From: Falsiroseomonas sp051860665
GTDB lineage: Bacteria; Pseudomonadota; Alphaproteobacteria; Acetobacterales; Acetobacteraceae
DNA: 64,000 nucleotides
Direction: 5' to 3'
Assembly: GCF_051860665.1 (NCBI RefSeq)
Contig: NZ_JBHYDM010000003.1
Coordinates: 297,521-361,520 of the forward strand
Positions 8,903 to 17,952 of this stretch are shown piece by piece. Positions within the stretch are counted from its first letter, which is position 1. Each line of letters opens with the position of its first letter. The position numbers were made by a program, and so were the translations under genes. Under the pieces are notes generated by a model. The model did no database searches, was not told where the DNA came from, and worked only from the letters and a program-made list of their open reading frames with translations.

Positions 8903-9844
8903 TCAGGCCCGCAGCAGCCAGACGGAGAACATCTCCTCCGGATCCATCCAGACTTGCGCCTGGCGCCAGCCGGCCGCCTCGGCCAATTGGCGCAGGCGGT
9001 CGGGGCGGTATTTGTGGCTGCTCTCGGTATGGATGCTCTCGCCCCGGGCGAAGGTGAAGACCTTTCCGCCCAGCCGCACCTGCTGCGGGCGGCGGGAGAC
9101 GAGGTGCATCTCGATGCGTTCCCGCCCCGGATTCCAGCGCGCCGCATGGGCGAAGCCATCCAGCGCGAAATCCGCCCCGGCCTCCCGGTTCAGCCGCGCC
9201 AGCAGGTTCAGGTTGAAGGCGGCGGTCACCCGGGCGCTGTCGTCATAGGCGGCTTCCAGGATCGCCACTTCCTTCACCAGGTCGGCGCCCAGCAGCATCC
9301 GCGCCCCCGGCCCCAAGGTCGCCCGGGCGCGTGCCAGGAAAGCCACCGCCTCCTCCGGCTCGAAATTGCCGATGGTGGAGCCGGAGAAGAAGCCGAGTCG
9401 CGCGGCGCTGCCGCCGGCATGGGCGGGCAGGTCGAAGGGCCGCGTGAAATCCGCCACCACCGGGCGCACCGGCAGGCCCGGGAAGGCCGCGGTGACGCGC
9501 GCGGCCACGTCCTCCAGCCATTCCGGGGCGATGTCCACGGGCAGGTACGCCACCGGCGCCTGAAGCGCGCCCAGCAGCTGCACCGCCTTGGCGCCGTCGC
9601 CGGGGCCGAATTCCACCACGGCCGCGCCAGGGCCCACCGCCTGGGCGATGTCCCGGCCGCGCTGGTCCAGGATCTGCACCTCGGTCCGCGTCGGGTAGTA
9701 TTCCGGCAGGCGGGTGATCGCCTCGAACAGCCGCGTGCCCTCGGCGTCATAGAGCCATTTGCAGGGCAGCGTCTTGCGCGCGGCGGACAGGCCCGCGATG
9801 GCATCGGCCACCAGGGCCGGCTGCAGCTCCACCGCGGCGCTCAT
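8903..9844 (-). CDS. egtD: L-histidine N-alpha-methyltransferase (ergothioneine)
   Basis: S-adenosylmethionine-dependent enzyme of 313 residues that trimethylates the alpha-amino group of histidine to hercynine, the first step of ergothioneine synthesis. Visible are LYDAEGTRLFEAITRLPEYY, the SAM-binding VVEFGPGDGAKA, GFFSGSTIGNF, and the C-terminal ESIHTESSHKY segment typical of EgtD. Its ATG overlaps the egtB stop (ATGA), so the two are translationally coupled. A longer upstream frame exists but is the wrong frame of egtB. Confidence 0.95.
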   Translation of the reverse strand: MSAAVELQPALVADAIAGLSAARKTLPCKWLYDAEGTRLFEAITRLPEYYPTRTEVQILDQRGRDIAQAVGPGAAVVEFGPGDGAKAVQLLGALQAPVAYLPVDIAPEWLEDVAARVTAAFPGLPVRPVVADFTRPFDLPAHAGGSAARLGFFSGSTIGNFEPEEAVAFLARARATLGPGARMLLGADLVKEVAILEAAYDDSARVTAAFNLNLLARLNREAGADFALDGFAHAARWNPGRERIEMHLVSRRPQQVRLGGKVFTFARGESIHTESSHKYRPDRLRQLAEAAGWRQAQVWMDPEEMFSVWLLRA

Positions 9845-11043
9845 GCCGCATCCTCCGCCAGGCGGAGGCCGGTGAATTGCCAGCGCGCCTCGGGCGGGAA
9901 GAAGTTGCGGTAGCTGGCGCGGGAATGGCCGGGGGCGGTGGCCAGCGAGCCGCCGCGCAGCACCATCTGGTTCACCATGAACTTGCCGTTGTATTCGCCG
10001 ACCGCGCCTTCCCAGGGGCGAAACCCCGGATAGGGGCGATAGGCGCTGCCGGTCCATTGCCAGGCGATGCCCTCGGCCTCGGCAAAACCAGGGAGGGCGG
10101 CCGCGGCTTCCCATTCCTGCTCGGTCGGCAGGCGCTTGCCGGCCCAGCGGGCGAAGGCATCCGCCTCGTACCAGGAGATGTGGCGGACCGGCGCGGCGGG
10201 GTCGATCGGGCGCGGCCCCCCCAGGCCGAATTCCAGCCAGGCCCCGTCCCGCTCCTCCCAATAGAGCGGCGCGTGCCAGTCCTGTGCCTGGCAGGCGGCC
10301 CAGCCGTCGCTCATCCAGAGCAGGGGGCGTTGATAGCCGCCCTCCGCGATGAAGGCCTGCCATTCGGCATTGGTCACCAGGCGATTGGCGATGCGATAGG
10401 GCGCCAGGTAGTGGCGATGGCGCGGCGTCTCATTGTCGAAGGCATAGCCGATGCCGTCATGGCCGATCTCGACCACGCCTTCCGGCCCCTCCAGCATGGC
10501 GGCGGCCGCGGCATCCGGCGCGGGGTCCTGCCATGCGGGGTCATAGGCCGGGCGCAGCGGGTTCAGCGACAGGGCGTGCAGCGCATCCGTCAGCAACAGC
10601 TCCTGGTGCTGTTCCTCATGCTGCAGGCCGAGCTCCACCAGGGAGGCGATCTCGGGTGTCGCGACGCCGAGCAGCCGCGCCATGCCGGCATCCACCTGGC
10701 GGCGATATTCAGCGATGGCGGCACCGTCCGGCCGTGTGATCATGCCGCGCTGCGGCCGGGCATGCCGCGGGCCGGCGGCGACGTAGTAGCTGTTGAACAG
10801 CGTCGCGTAATCCTCCTGCACACGCTGGGCACCCGGCAGATGCGGCAACAGCAGAAAAGTCTCGAAGAACCAGGTGGTATGGGCGCGATGCCATTTGGTC
10901 GGGCTGCAATCCGGCATGGATTGCACGACCTGATCCTCCGGCGAGAGCGGCGTGGCCAGTGACTCGGTCCGCGCACGGACGGAGCGATAGCGATCGAGGA
11001 GGTGCCGCGCGGCCGCGGGGCGCCCCATGGAAATCTGGTTCAT
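9841..11043 (-). CDS. egtB: ergothioneine biosynthesis sulfoxide synthase
   Basis: Non-haem iron enzyme of 400 residues that joins hercynine to a thiol (gamma-glutamyl-cysteine or cysteine) as a sulfoxide. The N-terminal DinB-like part supplies iron-binding histidines (KWHRAHTTWFFE and LQHEEQHQELLLTD). The C-terminal formylglycine-generating-enzyme-like part has NRLVTNAEWQAFI, PVRHISWYEADAFARW and RLPTEQEWE. It is first of the egtB-egtD pair. No egtA, egtC or egtE homologue is nearby, so the remaining steps must be encoded elsewhere. Confidence 0.94.
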   Translation of the reverse strand: MNQISMGRPAAARHLLDRYRSVRARTESLATPLSPEDQVVQSMPDCSPTKWHRAHTTWFFETFLLLPHLPGAQRVQEDYATLFNSYYVAAGPRHARPQRGMITRPDGAAIAEYRRQVDAGMARLLGVATPEIASLVELGLQHEEQHQELLLTDALHALSLNPLRPAYDPAWQDPAPDAAAAAMLEGPEGVVEIGHDGIGYAFDNETPRHRHYLAPYRIANRLVTNAEWQAFIAEGGYQRPLLWMSDGWAACQAQDWHAPLYWEERDGAWLEFGLGGPRPIDPAAPVRHISWYEADAFARWAGKRLPTEQEWEAAAALPGFAEAEGIAWQWTGSAYRPYPGFRPWEGAVGEYNGKFMVNQMVLRGGSLATAPGHSRASYRNFFPPEARWQFTGLRLAEDAA

Positions 11044-11121
11044 GCTGTCGCGGCGCTCCCGGTTCAGCGCCAGGAACGCGGCAGGAACAGCCGGGTTGCG
11101 CCTCGCGGGGCGCCCGGCGCT

Positions 11122-12048
11122 TCAGCCCGGCAGCAGGGCGCGCCGGAGGGATTGCACGACATGCGCGCCCATGGCGGCCCGCGTTTCCACCGTGGCGCTG
11201 GCGATATGCGGGGCCAGGACCACGTTGGGCAGCGCGGCGAAGCGCGGGTCGATGCGCGGCTCGTTCCGGAAGACATCGAGGCCGGCCGAGCCCAGCCCGC
11301 CATCCTCCAGCGCCGCCAGCAGCGCCGCCTCCTCCACCACCTCGCCGCGGGAGATGTTGATCAACGTGCCCCGGGGACCGAGGGCGCGGAGGGTGGCTTC
11401 ATCCACCAGGTTGCGGTTGGCGGCGCCGCCGGTGGTGGCGACCATCAGGATGTCGCTGTCCTGCGCCAGCGCCAGCGGCGTGGGGTGGAAGGGCAGGTCC
11501 AGCCCCGGGCGCGGGCTGCGGGTGCAGTAGCGCAGGCTGAGCCCCGCAGCAGCGGCGCGGCGGGCGATGGCGCTGCCGATATGGCCGAAGCCGAGCAGCC
11601 CCATGCGGCAGCCCTGGATGGAATGGCCGAAGGGAAAGTCGCCGACCCGCGCCCAATCGCCGCTGCGGACATGGGCATCCGCCGCCAGCAGCCGGCGCCG
11701 CGCCATGACCAGCAGCGCCATGGCGAGGTCCGCCACCTCCTCCGCCAGCACGGCGGAGGTGTTGGTCAAGGCGATGCCACGTTCCGCGAGCGCGGCGGTA
11801 TCCACCTTGTCGATGCCGGCGCTGAAGCAGGCGACGATGCGAAGTGCCGGCAGGCGGTCCAGCAGGGCGCGGTCCACGGTGTTGCGGCCGGAAATGGCGA
11901 GGCCAGCGATGGTGGCACCCTGCCCGTCCAGCACCGCCTTCAGCGCCGCCGGGTCGCGGCCGTCATGCACGGTGAAATGCCTGTCCAGCTCGGCCAGGGC
12001 GGCGGGCTGGATCATGTCGCTCAGCAGCAGGATTTCGGGCTTTCGCAT
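11122..12048 (-). CDS. D-isomer-specific 2-hydroxyacid dehydrogenase
   Basis: NAD(P)-dependent oxidoreductase of 308 residues of the glyoxylate/hydroxypyruvate reductase type. The nucleotide-binding loop is GLLGFGHIG, the substrate Arg lies in NISRGEVV, the Glu in FRNEP and the catalytic His in LAPHIAS. The ATG has a strong GGAGGA site. It lies 54 bp downstream of the Rieske gene on the same strand, with an intercistronic hairpin between them, and 78 bp upstream of egtB. The true substrate is not determined; hydroxypyruvate or glyoxylate is the family default. Confidence 0.88.
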   Translation of the reverse strand: MRKPEILLLSDMIQPAALAELDRHFTVHDGRDPAALKAVLDGQGATIAGLAISGRNTVDRALLDRLPALRIVACFSAGIDKVDTAALAERGIALTNTSAVLAEEVADLAMALLVMARRRLLAADAHVRSGDWARVGDFPFGHSIQGCRMGLLGFGHIGSAIARRAAAAGLSLRYCTRSPRPGLDLPFHPTPLALAQDSDILMVATTGGAANRNLVDEATLRALGPRGTLINISRGEVVEEAALLAALEDGGLGSAGLDVFRNEPRIDPRFAALPNVVLAPHIASATVETRAAMGAHVVQSLRRALLPG

Positions 12049-12062
12049 GCTTGTCCTCCGGT

Positions 12063-12087
12063 CGGCCCGTCCATCGGCGACGGGCCG
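12063..12087 (-). terminator. intercistronic hairpin between the Rieske and dehydrogenase genes
   Basis: A 9-bp perfect stem (12063-12071 with 12079-12087, CGGCCCGTC against GACGGGCCG) with a 7-nt loop. It directly precedes the GGAGGA ribosome site of the dehydrogenase and has no T run. It could reduce read-through or mark an RNA processing site rather than a full terminator. Confidence 0.35.
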
Positions 12088-12102
12088 CCGCAGGTCAATG
12101 CG

Positions 12103-13116
12103 CTACTCCGCGGGCTCCAGCGCCGGCTGATGCGCCGCGATCATCCGCGCCAGCATCCGTCGCATCAGAACGCCGGGGCGGTCGCTGGGCATGTTCATCT
12201 CGATGCCCGTCTGGTCAAGCGGCACGTCGAAATCGGTGCTTTCCAGGATGTCGCGGTCCTCATCCGTCACGATGCGGTCGAAGGCGATGACATCGGCGGC
12301 CTTGGCCTGGTCCTCCGTGTCGTTGCGGAAGACGAATTGCACGACCATGGAGGTGCCGTCGTCGATCGGCGTGGCGCAGGTGACGATGGAATGGCTGAGG
12401 CCGTTCGGATACTGGATGCGCAGTTTGCGCAGGAAGGGCGCGTACCAGCGGCCGCGCATGTGGCGGACGGTGGTGTCGCTTTCCATGTTGAGGACCTTCT
12501 TCTGGATCTCGGGATTCCGCACCGGAACCTCCGTGATCATCATGAAGCCGTCCTCGTGTTCCTCGATCTCCAGCTTGGCCGGTTCCGGGTGCCCCTGGTC
12601 GCCAAAGCTCGTCCGGTGGACGAAGGCGAAGTGGGCATTATCAAAACTGTTCTCCATCAGGCGCAGGCCGGCGCAGCTCCAGACCTCGTAGAATTCGTCG
12701 ATGCGCCGGAAGCCGAGGCCCTCCTCCTCGAAATCCGGCAGCGGATACAGCGGATCCTCCAGCGCCACCCAGACATGGCCGTAGCGGATCTCCGCCTGGT
12801 AGGCGGGCACGCGCATATTGGTGGCGCCCTGCCGATCCACCGGCCGCTGCGGCACGCGCATGACGCGGCCGTCGGCGGAAAATTCCCAGCCGTGATAGCC
12901 GCAGGCCAGCCGGCCGGAGGTGTAGAAACCCTTGGAGAGTTTGGCCGTGCGATGGCAGCAGCGGTCATCCATGGCTGCCGCCTTGCCCTCCCCGTCCAGC
13001 CAGATCACCAGGTCCTGGCCGAGCAGGCGGAAGGGTTTCGGGCCTTCGGCGAGGTGGCCGACCGGCATGACCGGGTACCAGAAGCGGCGCAGCAGCGGCG
13101 TGGCGGTGGCGAGCAT
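12103..13116 (-). CDS. Rieske non-haem iron oxygenase, alpha subunit
   Basis: Oxygenase component of 337 residues for hydroxylation or demethylation of an aromatic or similar compound. The [2Fe-2S] ligands are C53-x-H55 and C72-x2-H75, and the mononuclear iron site is SFDNAHFAFVH. The layout is that of the VanA/PobA-like family. The ATG at 13116 has an AGGAGG site, and longer in-frame starts run into non-conserved sequence. No ferredoxin or reductase partner is encoded beside it, so electrons must come from elsewhere. Divergent from the binding-protein operon at 13343. Confidence 0.88.
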   Translation of the reverse strand: MLATATPLLRRFWYPVMPVGHLAEGPKPFRLLGQDLVIWLDGEGKAAAMDDRCCHRTAKLSKGFYTSGRLACGYHGWEFSADGRVMRVPQRPVDRQGATNMRVPAYQAEIRYGHVWVALEDPLYPLPDFEEEGLGFRRIDEFYEVWSCAGLRLMENSFDNAHFAFVHRTSFGDQGHPEPAKLEIEEHEDGFMMITEVPVRNPEIQKKVLNMESDTTVRHMRGRWYAPFLRKLRIQYPNGLSHSIVTCATPIDDGTSMVVQFVFRNDTEDQAKAADVIAFDRIVTDEDRDILESTDFDVPLDQTGIEMNMPSDRPGVLMRRMLARMIAAHQPALEPAE

Positions 13117-13238
13117 CCGGCGGTCCTCCTGGCGGATCGGGCGGCCACCAGGGTGCGAATCCCGGCCCCGGGACGCAAGCGCCGCGCGGCGGCAGCGCGG
13201 GCAAAAGCGCCCGCCTGATCGCCAGCCTGCCCAGATTC

Positions 13239-13278
13239 CGGGCAGAATCAGGCTGACACGCCGAGGCTTCGGGCAGAA
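13239..13278. repeat. direct repeat in a divergent promoter region
   Basis: CGGGCAGAA occurs at 13239-13247 and 13270-13278, 31 bp apart start to start, about three helical turns. The first copy also forms CTGCCC/GGGCAG dyad symmetry with the bases before it. The 226-bp gap between the Rieske gene and the binding-protein gene holds no ORF, so this is a possible regulator site; no local regulator gene is present to test the link. Confidence 0.35.
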
Positions 13279-13342
13279 CACCCTTCATTCCCCGCGCCCG
13301 CCTTGCTAACAGCGCCGCAAATCGAACTGCCGGGAACCCGCC

Positions 13343-14356
13343 ATGCGCCGCCGCCAAGCCCTCGCCCTGATCGGCTCCACCCTCGCCGCCCCCGCCGTCC
13401 AGGCACAGTCGCTGACCAATGTCCGCTTCAGCCTGGACTGGGCGCTGCAGGGCCCGCAGGGCGCCTTCGTGCTGGCGCTGGACAAGGGCTATTTCCGCGA
13501 GGCCGGGCTGAACGTCACCATGGATCGGGGCTTCGGCTCCGGCGACGTGCCGGTGAAGATCTCGGCTGGTGCCTATGACGTGGGCGTCGCCGATCTTTCC
13601 CCCACCATCCGCATGAAGCTGGAGCGGCCGGAGAGCGACCTCTTCACGCCCTTCATCCTGCACGATGCCACGGCGCTCGCCGTGATGACCCTGCGGCGGG
13701 AAAACATCCGCACGCCGGCCGACCTGGTCGGCAAGACCCTCGCCGCGCCGGAATCGGACGCAGGCCGGCAGCTTTTCCCCGCCTTCGCCAAGGCCGCCGG
13801 CTTCGACCCGGCCGCCGTCCGCTGGCAGAGCGTGACGCCGCAGCTGCGGGAGCCGATGCTGGCGCAGGGCCGGGTGAATGCCATCACCGGCTTCATCACC
13901 TCCGGCATCTTCTCGCTGCGCGGGCTCGGCATTGCGGAGCAGGACATCGTCACCATGCTGTTCAGCGATGTCGGCGCGAATTTCTTCGCCACCTCCCTCA
14001 TCACCACGCGGCGCTGGGCGGCGGCCAATCCGCAGGCGGTGACGGGCCTGATCCGCGGCCTGGTGCGCGCGCAATACGACAGCCTGCGCGACCCGGACGC
14101 CACCATCGCCAATCTCCGCCGGCGCGAACCGCTGACGGATGTGGCGCTGGAGACGGAGCGCCTGCGCATGGCGCTGGACCGCCTGACCTTCACGCCGCAT
14201 GTGCGCCAGAACGGCTTCGGCCAGATCGACATGGCCCGGCTGCAGCGCAACATCGACGCGGTGCGGGACGCCTTCGGCATCTCGCGCCCGCTGCCGGCCT
14301 CCGATATCTACGACCCGTCCTACCTGCCCCCGGCTGCCGATCTCCGGCAGTCCTGA
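13343..14356 (+). CDS. NMT1/THI5-like ABC transporter substrate-binding protein
   Basis: Periplasmic binding protein of 337 residues. It starts with a twin-arginine-like signal (MRRRQALALIGSTLAAPAVQA). The mature part has the NMT1 pattern: SLDWALQGPQGAFVLALDKG, GYFREAGLNV, then a GSGDVPVKISAGAYDVGVAD segment. Family ligands include pyrimidine precursors, nitrate, taurine and sulfonates; the ligand here is unknown. No permease or ATPase gene accompanies it. It is first in a tight operon with a creatininase-family hydrolase and two FAD-linked oxidases, suggesting uptake of their substrate. Confidence 0.88.
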   Translation: MRRRQALALIGSTLAAPAVQAQSLTNVRFSLDWALQGPQGAFVLALDKGYFREAGLNVTMDRGFGSGDVPVKISAGAYDVGVADLSPTIRMKLERPESDLFTPFILHDATALAVMTLRRENIRTPADLVGKTLAAPESDAGRQLFPAFAKAAGFDPAAVRWQSVTPQLREPMLAQGRVNAITGFITSGIFSLRGLGIAEQDIVTMLFSDVGANFFATSLITTRRWAAANPQAVTGLIRGLVRAQYDSLRDPDATIANLRRREPLTDVALETERLRMALDRLTFTPHVRQNGFGQIDMARLQRNIDAVRDAFGISRPLPASDIYDPSYLPPAADLRQS

Positions 14357-14379
14357 GGCGCCACGTGAAAGGTCCCGCC

Positions 14380-15198
14380 ATGGCCCCGCTTCCCACCCGC
14401 TACTGGCAGGACCTGCCCTGGCCCGCCTTCAAGGACCTGCCGGCCAATACCGTCGCCGTGCTGCCGGTCGCCTCCATCGAGCAGCACGGGCCGCATCTGC
14501 CGGTCTCGGTGGACACCACCATCAACCAGGGCGTCATCGCCCGCACCCTGGCGGTGACGCCGGCGGAGCTGCCGGTGCTGGTGCTGCCGACGCAATGCGT
14601 GGGCTGCTCCGTGGAGCATTTGCGTTTCCCCGGCACTGTCACCACCTCGCCCGAGACGCTGCTGGCGCTGGTCACCGATATCGGCGCGAGCGTGGCGCGC
14701 GCGGGCGTGAAGCGCCTGGTGATCGTCAACAGCCATGGCGGCAACGTTTCCGTCCTTGACATCGCCTGCCGCCGCATCCGCATCCAGCACGGCATTTTGG
14801 CCATCAACGCCATGTGGGCGCGGATGGGCAAGCCGGAGGCGCTGAAGGATCCGGTGGAGGGCAAGTACGGCATCCATGCCGGGCGCGACGAGACCTCGGT
14901 GATGCTCGCGCTCACGCCGCACCTCGTCCACATGGACAAGGCGGTGAATTTCGTCAGCCGCTGGCAGGGCGTGTCGAACATCGCGCCGAACATGGCGCCC
15001 GATGCCGGCGCGCCGCTGGCCTGGCAGGCGCAGGACCTGAACCCGGCCGGCGCGGTGGGCGATGCCTCGCTGGCCACCACGGAAATCGGCGAGCAGCTGC
15101 TGGATTTTGCCGCCGAGAAGATGGCGACGCTCTGGGGCCAGGTCGCGGCCTTCGATGCCGAGGGTTTTCTCGCCAACGAGCCCTCCCCGCATGGCTGA
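14380..15198 (+). CDS. creatininase-family amidohydrolase
   Basis: Metal-dependent hydrolase of 272 residues. Conserved ligands are visible in SIEQHGPHLP (E34, H36), the following Asp in SVDTT (D45), NSHGGN and the Glu in RDETSVML. The family opens small cyclic amides such as creatinine but includes other amidases, so the substrate is not certain. The ATG at 14380 has a GAAAGG site; a GTG at 14365 is an alternative. It lies 24 bases after the binding-protein gene and overlaps the next gene by 8 bases. Confidence 0.87.
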   Translation: MAPLPTRYWQDLPWPAFKDLPANTVAVLPVASIEQHGPHLPVSVDTTINQGVIARTLAVTPAELPVLVLPTQCVGCSVEHLRFPGTVTTSPETLLALVTDIGASVARAGVKRLVIVNSHGGNVSVLDIACRRIRIQHGILAINAMWARMGKPEALKDPVEGKYGIHAGRDETSVMLALTPHLVHMDKAVNFVSRWQGVSNIAPNMAPDAGAPLAWQAQDLNPAGAVGDASLATTEIGEQLLDFAAEKMATLWGQVAAFDAEGFLANEPSPHG

Positions 15199-16543
15199 CA
15201 TCGCAGCCCTGGTCGCCGCATTGGACGGGATCGAATTTTCGACCGATCGCGCCTTGCTGCGGCAGAAGAGCCGCGACTTCTACTGGTACAGCCCGATCCT
15301 GAAGGCGCAGCTCGGCGGCAAATCCGCCGAGCTGTTTGTCCGGCCGCGCGACGAGGCCGAAGTCTTGCGGGTTCTCACCGCCGCGCGGGCCGCCCGCGTG
15401 CCGGTGACGCAGCGCGGCGGCGGCACGGGCAATTACGGGCAATGCGTGCCGCTGGAAGGCGGCATCGTGCTCGACATGTCGGCGATGGCCGCGCCGATCG
15501 CCCTCACCGATGGCGTGGTGGAGGTGGAGGCCGGGGCGAAGATGATCGACCTCGACCTCTGGGCGCGCGAGCGGGGCTGGGAGCTGAAGCTCTGGCCCTC
15601 CACCAAGCGCACCGCGACCATCGGCGGCTTCGTCGCCGGTGGCGGCGCCGGGGTGGGCGGCATCAGCCACGGCACCATGCGCGAACGCGGCAATCTTTTG
15701 GGCGCCCGCGTGGCGACCATGACGGATCCGCCTCAGGTGCTGGAGCTGGAGGGCACGGCGGCCAACCCCGTCAACCGCACCTATGGCACCACCGGCGTGC
15801 TGACCCGCATCCGCGTGCCGCTGACGCCGGCGCAGGATTGGCGCGACGTCGCCATCGCCTTCCCCGACTTCGTCCCCGCCAGCCGCTTCGCGCTGGAGCT
15901 CAGTTTTGCGGACGGCATCCCGAAGAAGATGTGCGGCGTCTTCGACAGCCAGCTGCCGCCCTTCTTCCGCGGCCTTTCCGATGCCGTGCCCGCGGGCCAT
16001 GCGCTGGCGCTGGTGATGGTCGCACCCTCCGCCCTGCTGGCGCTGCGCGAGCTGGCCGCGGAACACGGCGGCACCATCGTCGCCGAGCAGTCCACCGTGG
16101 AGGCCGAGCGCGATGGCGATGCCACGCCCTTCTACGAATATTGCTGGAACCACACCACGCTGCAGGTGCTGAAGAAGGATCGCGGCGTCACCTACCTGCA
16201 ATGCCGCTTCCCCTTCGAGAACACGCTCGAAGCGATCGAGGCCGTGCGCATCCCCTTCCGCGAGGAGGTCTGGATGCACACGGAATGCGTCCGCTTCGGC
16301 GGCCGCCTCACCATGTCCGCCCTGCCCGTCATCCGCTGGACCAATGCCGAACGCCTGGCCGAGATCATGGCGGCCTTCGAGGCGCATGGCATCGGCATCG
16401 CCAATCCCCACGTGCTGACCATCGAGGAAGGCAGCAACTACCGCCGCGTGCCCGGCGACCAGCTCGGCTTCAAGCAGCGCACCGACCCGCTCGGCCTGCT
16501 CAACCCCGGCAAGATGCGCGATTTCGTTCCTCTGGAGGCCTGA
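15191..16543 (+). CDS. FAD-linked oxidase, copy 1 of a tandem pair
   Basis: Flavoprotein of 450 residues of the glycolate-oxidase/FAD_binding_4 type. The FAD-binding signature is RGGGTGNYGQ (residues 75-84), followed by GGIVLDMSAM and LWPSTKRTATIGGFVAGGG. It begins within the last eight bases of the creatininase gene, and its stop shares one base with the start of a paralogue (TGATG). The two proteins align along their whole length. Substrate unknown; the operon context suggests oxidation of a hydroxy or amino acid derived from the imported compound. Confidence 0.87.
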   Translation: MADIAALVAALDGIEFSTDRALLRQKSRDFYWYSPILKAQLGGKSAELFVRPRDEAEVLRVLTAARAARVPVTQRGGGTGNYGQCVPLEGGIVLDMSAMAAPIALTDGVVEVEAGAKMIDLDLWARERGWELKLWPSTKRTATIGGFVAGGGAGVGGISHGTMRERGNLLGARVATMTDPPQVLELEGTAANPVNRTYGTTGVLTRIRVPLTPAQDWRDVAIAFPDFVPASRFALELSFADGIPKKMCGVFDSQLPPFFRGLSDAVPAGHALALVMVAPSALLALRELAAEHGGTIVAEQSTVEAERDGDATPFYEYCWNHTTLQVLKKDRGVTYLQCRFPFENTLEAIEAVRIPFREEVWMHTECVRFGGRLTMSALPVIRWTNAERLAEIMAAFEAHGIGIANPHVLTIEEGSNYRRVPGDQLGFKQRTDPLGLLNPGKMRDFVPLEA

Positions 16544-17952
16544 TGTCCGTTCAAGCCGTACTGGCCGAACTGCCGGCCATCGACTGGATCACCGACCCCG
16601 CCTTGGTGCGCCAGCGCTCGCGCGACTTCTTCTGGTACTCGCCCGTACTGAAGCGCCAGTTGAACGGTGTGACGGCGGAGGCGGTGGCCTGCCCGCGGGA
16701 CGAGGCGGAGGTCATCGCCATCATGGCGGCCTGCGTGAAGCACCAGGTGCCGCTGACGCCGCGCGGCGCCGGCACCGGCAATTACGGCCAGGCCATGCCG
16801 CTGAAGGGCGGCATCGTGCTGGACCTGATGGGCCTCAACCGCGTGATCTGGACCAAGCCCGGCGTGGTGCGGGCGCAGGCGGGGATCAAGCTGATCGAGC
16901 TGGATGCGATCACGCGGCGGGAGGTGCGTGGCGAGCTGCGCTTCCACCCCTCCACCAAGCGCACCGCAAGCCTCGGCGGCTTCATCGCCGGCGGCTCCTC
17001 CGGCATCGGCTCCTGCACCTACGGCAAGCTGCGCGAGCCCGGCAACATCCTGGGCCTGCGCGTGGTGACGATGGAGGCGCAGCCGCGCGTGCTGGAGCTG
17101 CGCGGCGCCGAGATCGACAAGGCGAACCACGCCTATGGCACCAACGGCGTGATCACCGAGCTGGAGATGCCGCTGGCGCCGGCCTGGGACTGGATCGACG
17201 TGCTGTCGGAATTCCCGGACACGATTTCGGCTGCGCGATTCTCGGAGGCGCTGGTGGCCTCGGACGGTATCGTGAAGAAGATGGCCGGCGTCGTCGCGCC
17301 GGGCGTGGCGCAGCGCTATTTCAAACCCTTCCTCGGCATGCTGGTGCCGGGCACCGCGACCTCGCTCGCCATGGTGGCCGAGCCCTTTCTGGAATTGCTG
17401 CCGCCGCTGCTGGCGCGCTTCGGCGGCCGGCAGGTGCATGCGGCGCCGACCGAGGCCGCCGAGACGCCGCTCTATGAATTCACCTGGAACCACACCACGC
17501 TGCAGGCGCTCAAGGTCGATCGCAGCCTGACCTATCTGCAGAGCCTCTTTCCCGCGCCGCACCACTTCGACCTCATCGCGAAGATGGATGCGCTGTTCGG
17601 CGATGAGGTGATGCAGCACCTCGAATTCGTCCGCCTCGGCGGCGTCGTCTCCTGCTTCGGCCTGCAGCTCGTGCGCTTCACGACGGAGGAGCGGCTGGCG
17701 GAAATCATCCGCATCCATGAGGAGGCCGGCGTCCCCGTCTTCAATCCGCATGCCTTCACGCTGGAGGAGGGCGGCATGAAGCGGATCGATTCCGAGCAGC
17801 TGGACTTCAAGCGCATCGCGGATCCGAATGGCCTGCTGAACCCCGGCAAGATGATCGCCTGGGACGACCCCGACTGGACGCCGGAACGCAAGCGGGGCTT
17901 CTACCTCTACGGCCAGGCCGATGCGCCGGCGGTCGAGGAAGTCCTCGAATAA
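16543..17952 (+). CDS. FAD-linked oxidase, copy 2 of a tandem pair
   Basis: Paralogue of the preceding protein, 469 residues. Matching blocks are RSRDFFWYSPVLK, RGAGTGNYGQ (residues 74-83), STKRTASLGGFIAGGSSGIG and FTWNHTTLQALK. The start overlaps the previous stop by one base and has a GGAGG site. The C-terminus extends about 20 residues beyond copy 1. Retention of both copies in one operon suggests two related substrates or a heteromeric enzyme; sequence does not tell which. It converges on the Anbu gene with no spacer. Confidence 0.87.
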   Translation: MSVQAVLAELPAIDWITDPALVRQRSRDFFWYSPVLKRQLNGVTAEAVACPRDEAEVIAIMAACVKHQVPLTPRGAGTGNYGQAMPLKGGIVLDLMGLNRVIWTKPGVVRAQAGIKLIELDAITRREVRGELRFHPSTKRTASLGGFIAGGSSGIGSCTYGKLREPGNILGLRVVTMEAQPRVLELRGAEIDKANHAYGTNGVITELEMPLAPAWDWIDVLSEFPDTISAARFSEALVASDGIVKKMAGVVAPGVAQRYFKPFLGMLVPGTATSLAMVAEPFLELLPPLLARFGGRQVHAAPTEAAETPLYEFTWNHTTLQALKVDRSLTYLQSLFPAPHHFDLIAKMDALFGDEVMQHLEFVRLGGVVSCFGLQLVRFTTEERLAEIIRIHEEAGVPVFNPHAFTLEEGGMKRIDSEQLDFKRIADPNGLLNPGKMIAWDDPDWTPERKRGFYLYGQADAPAVEEVLE

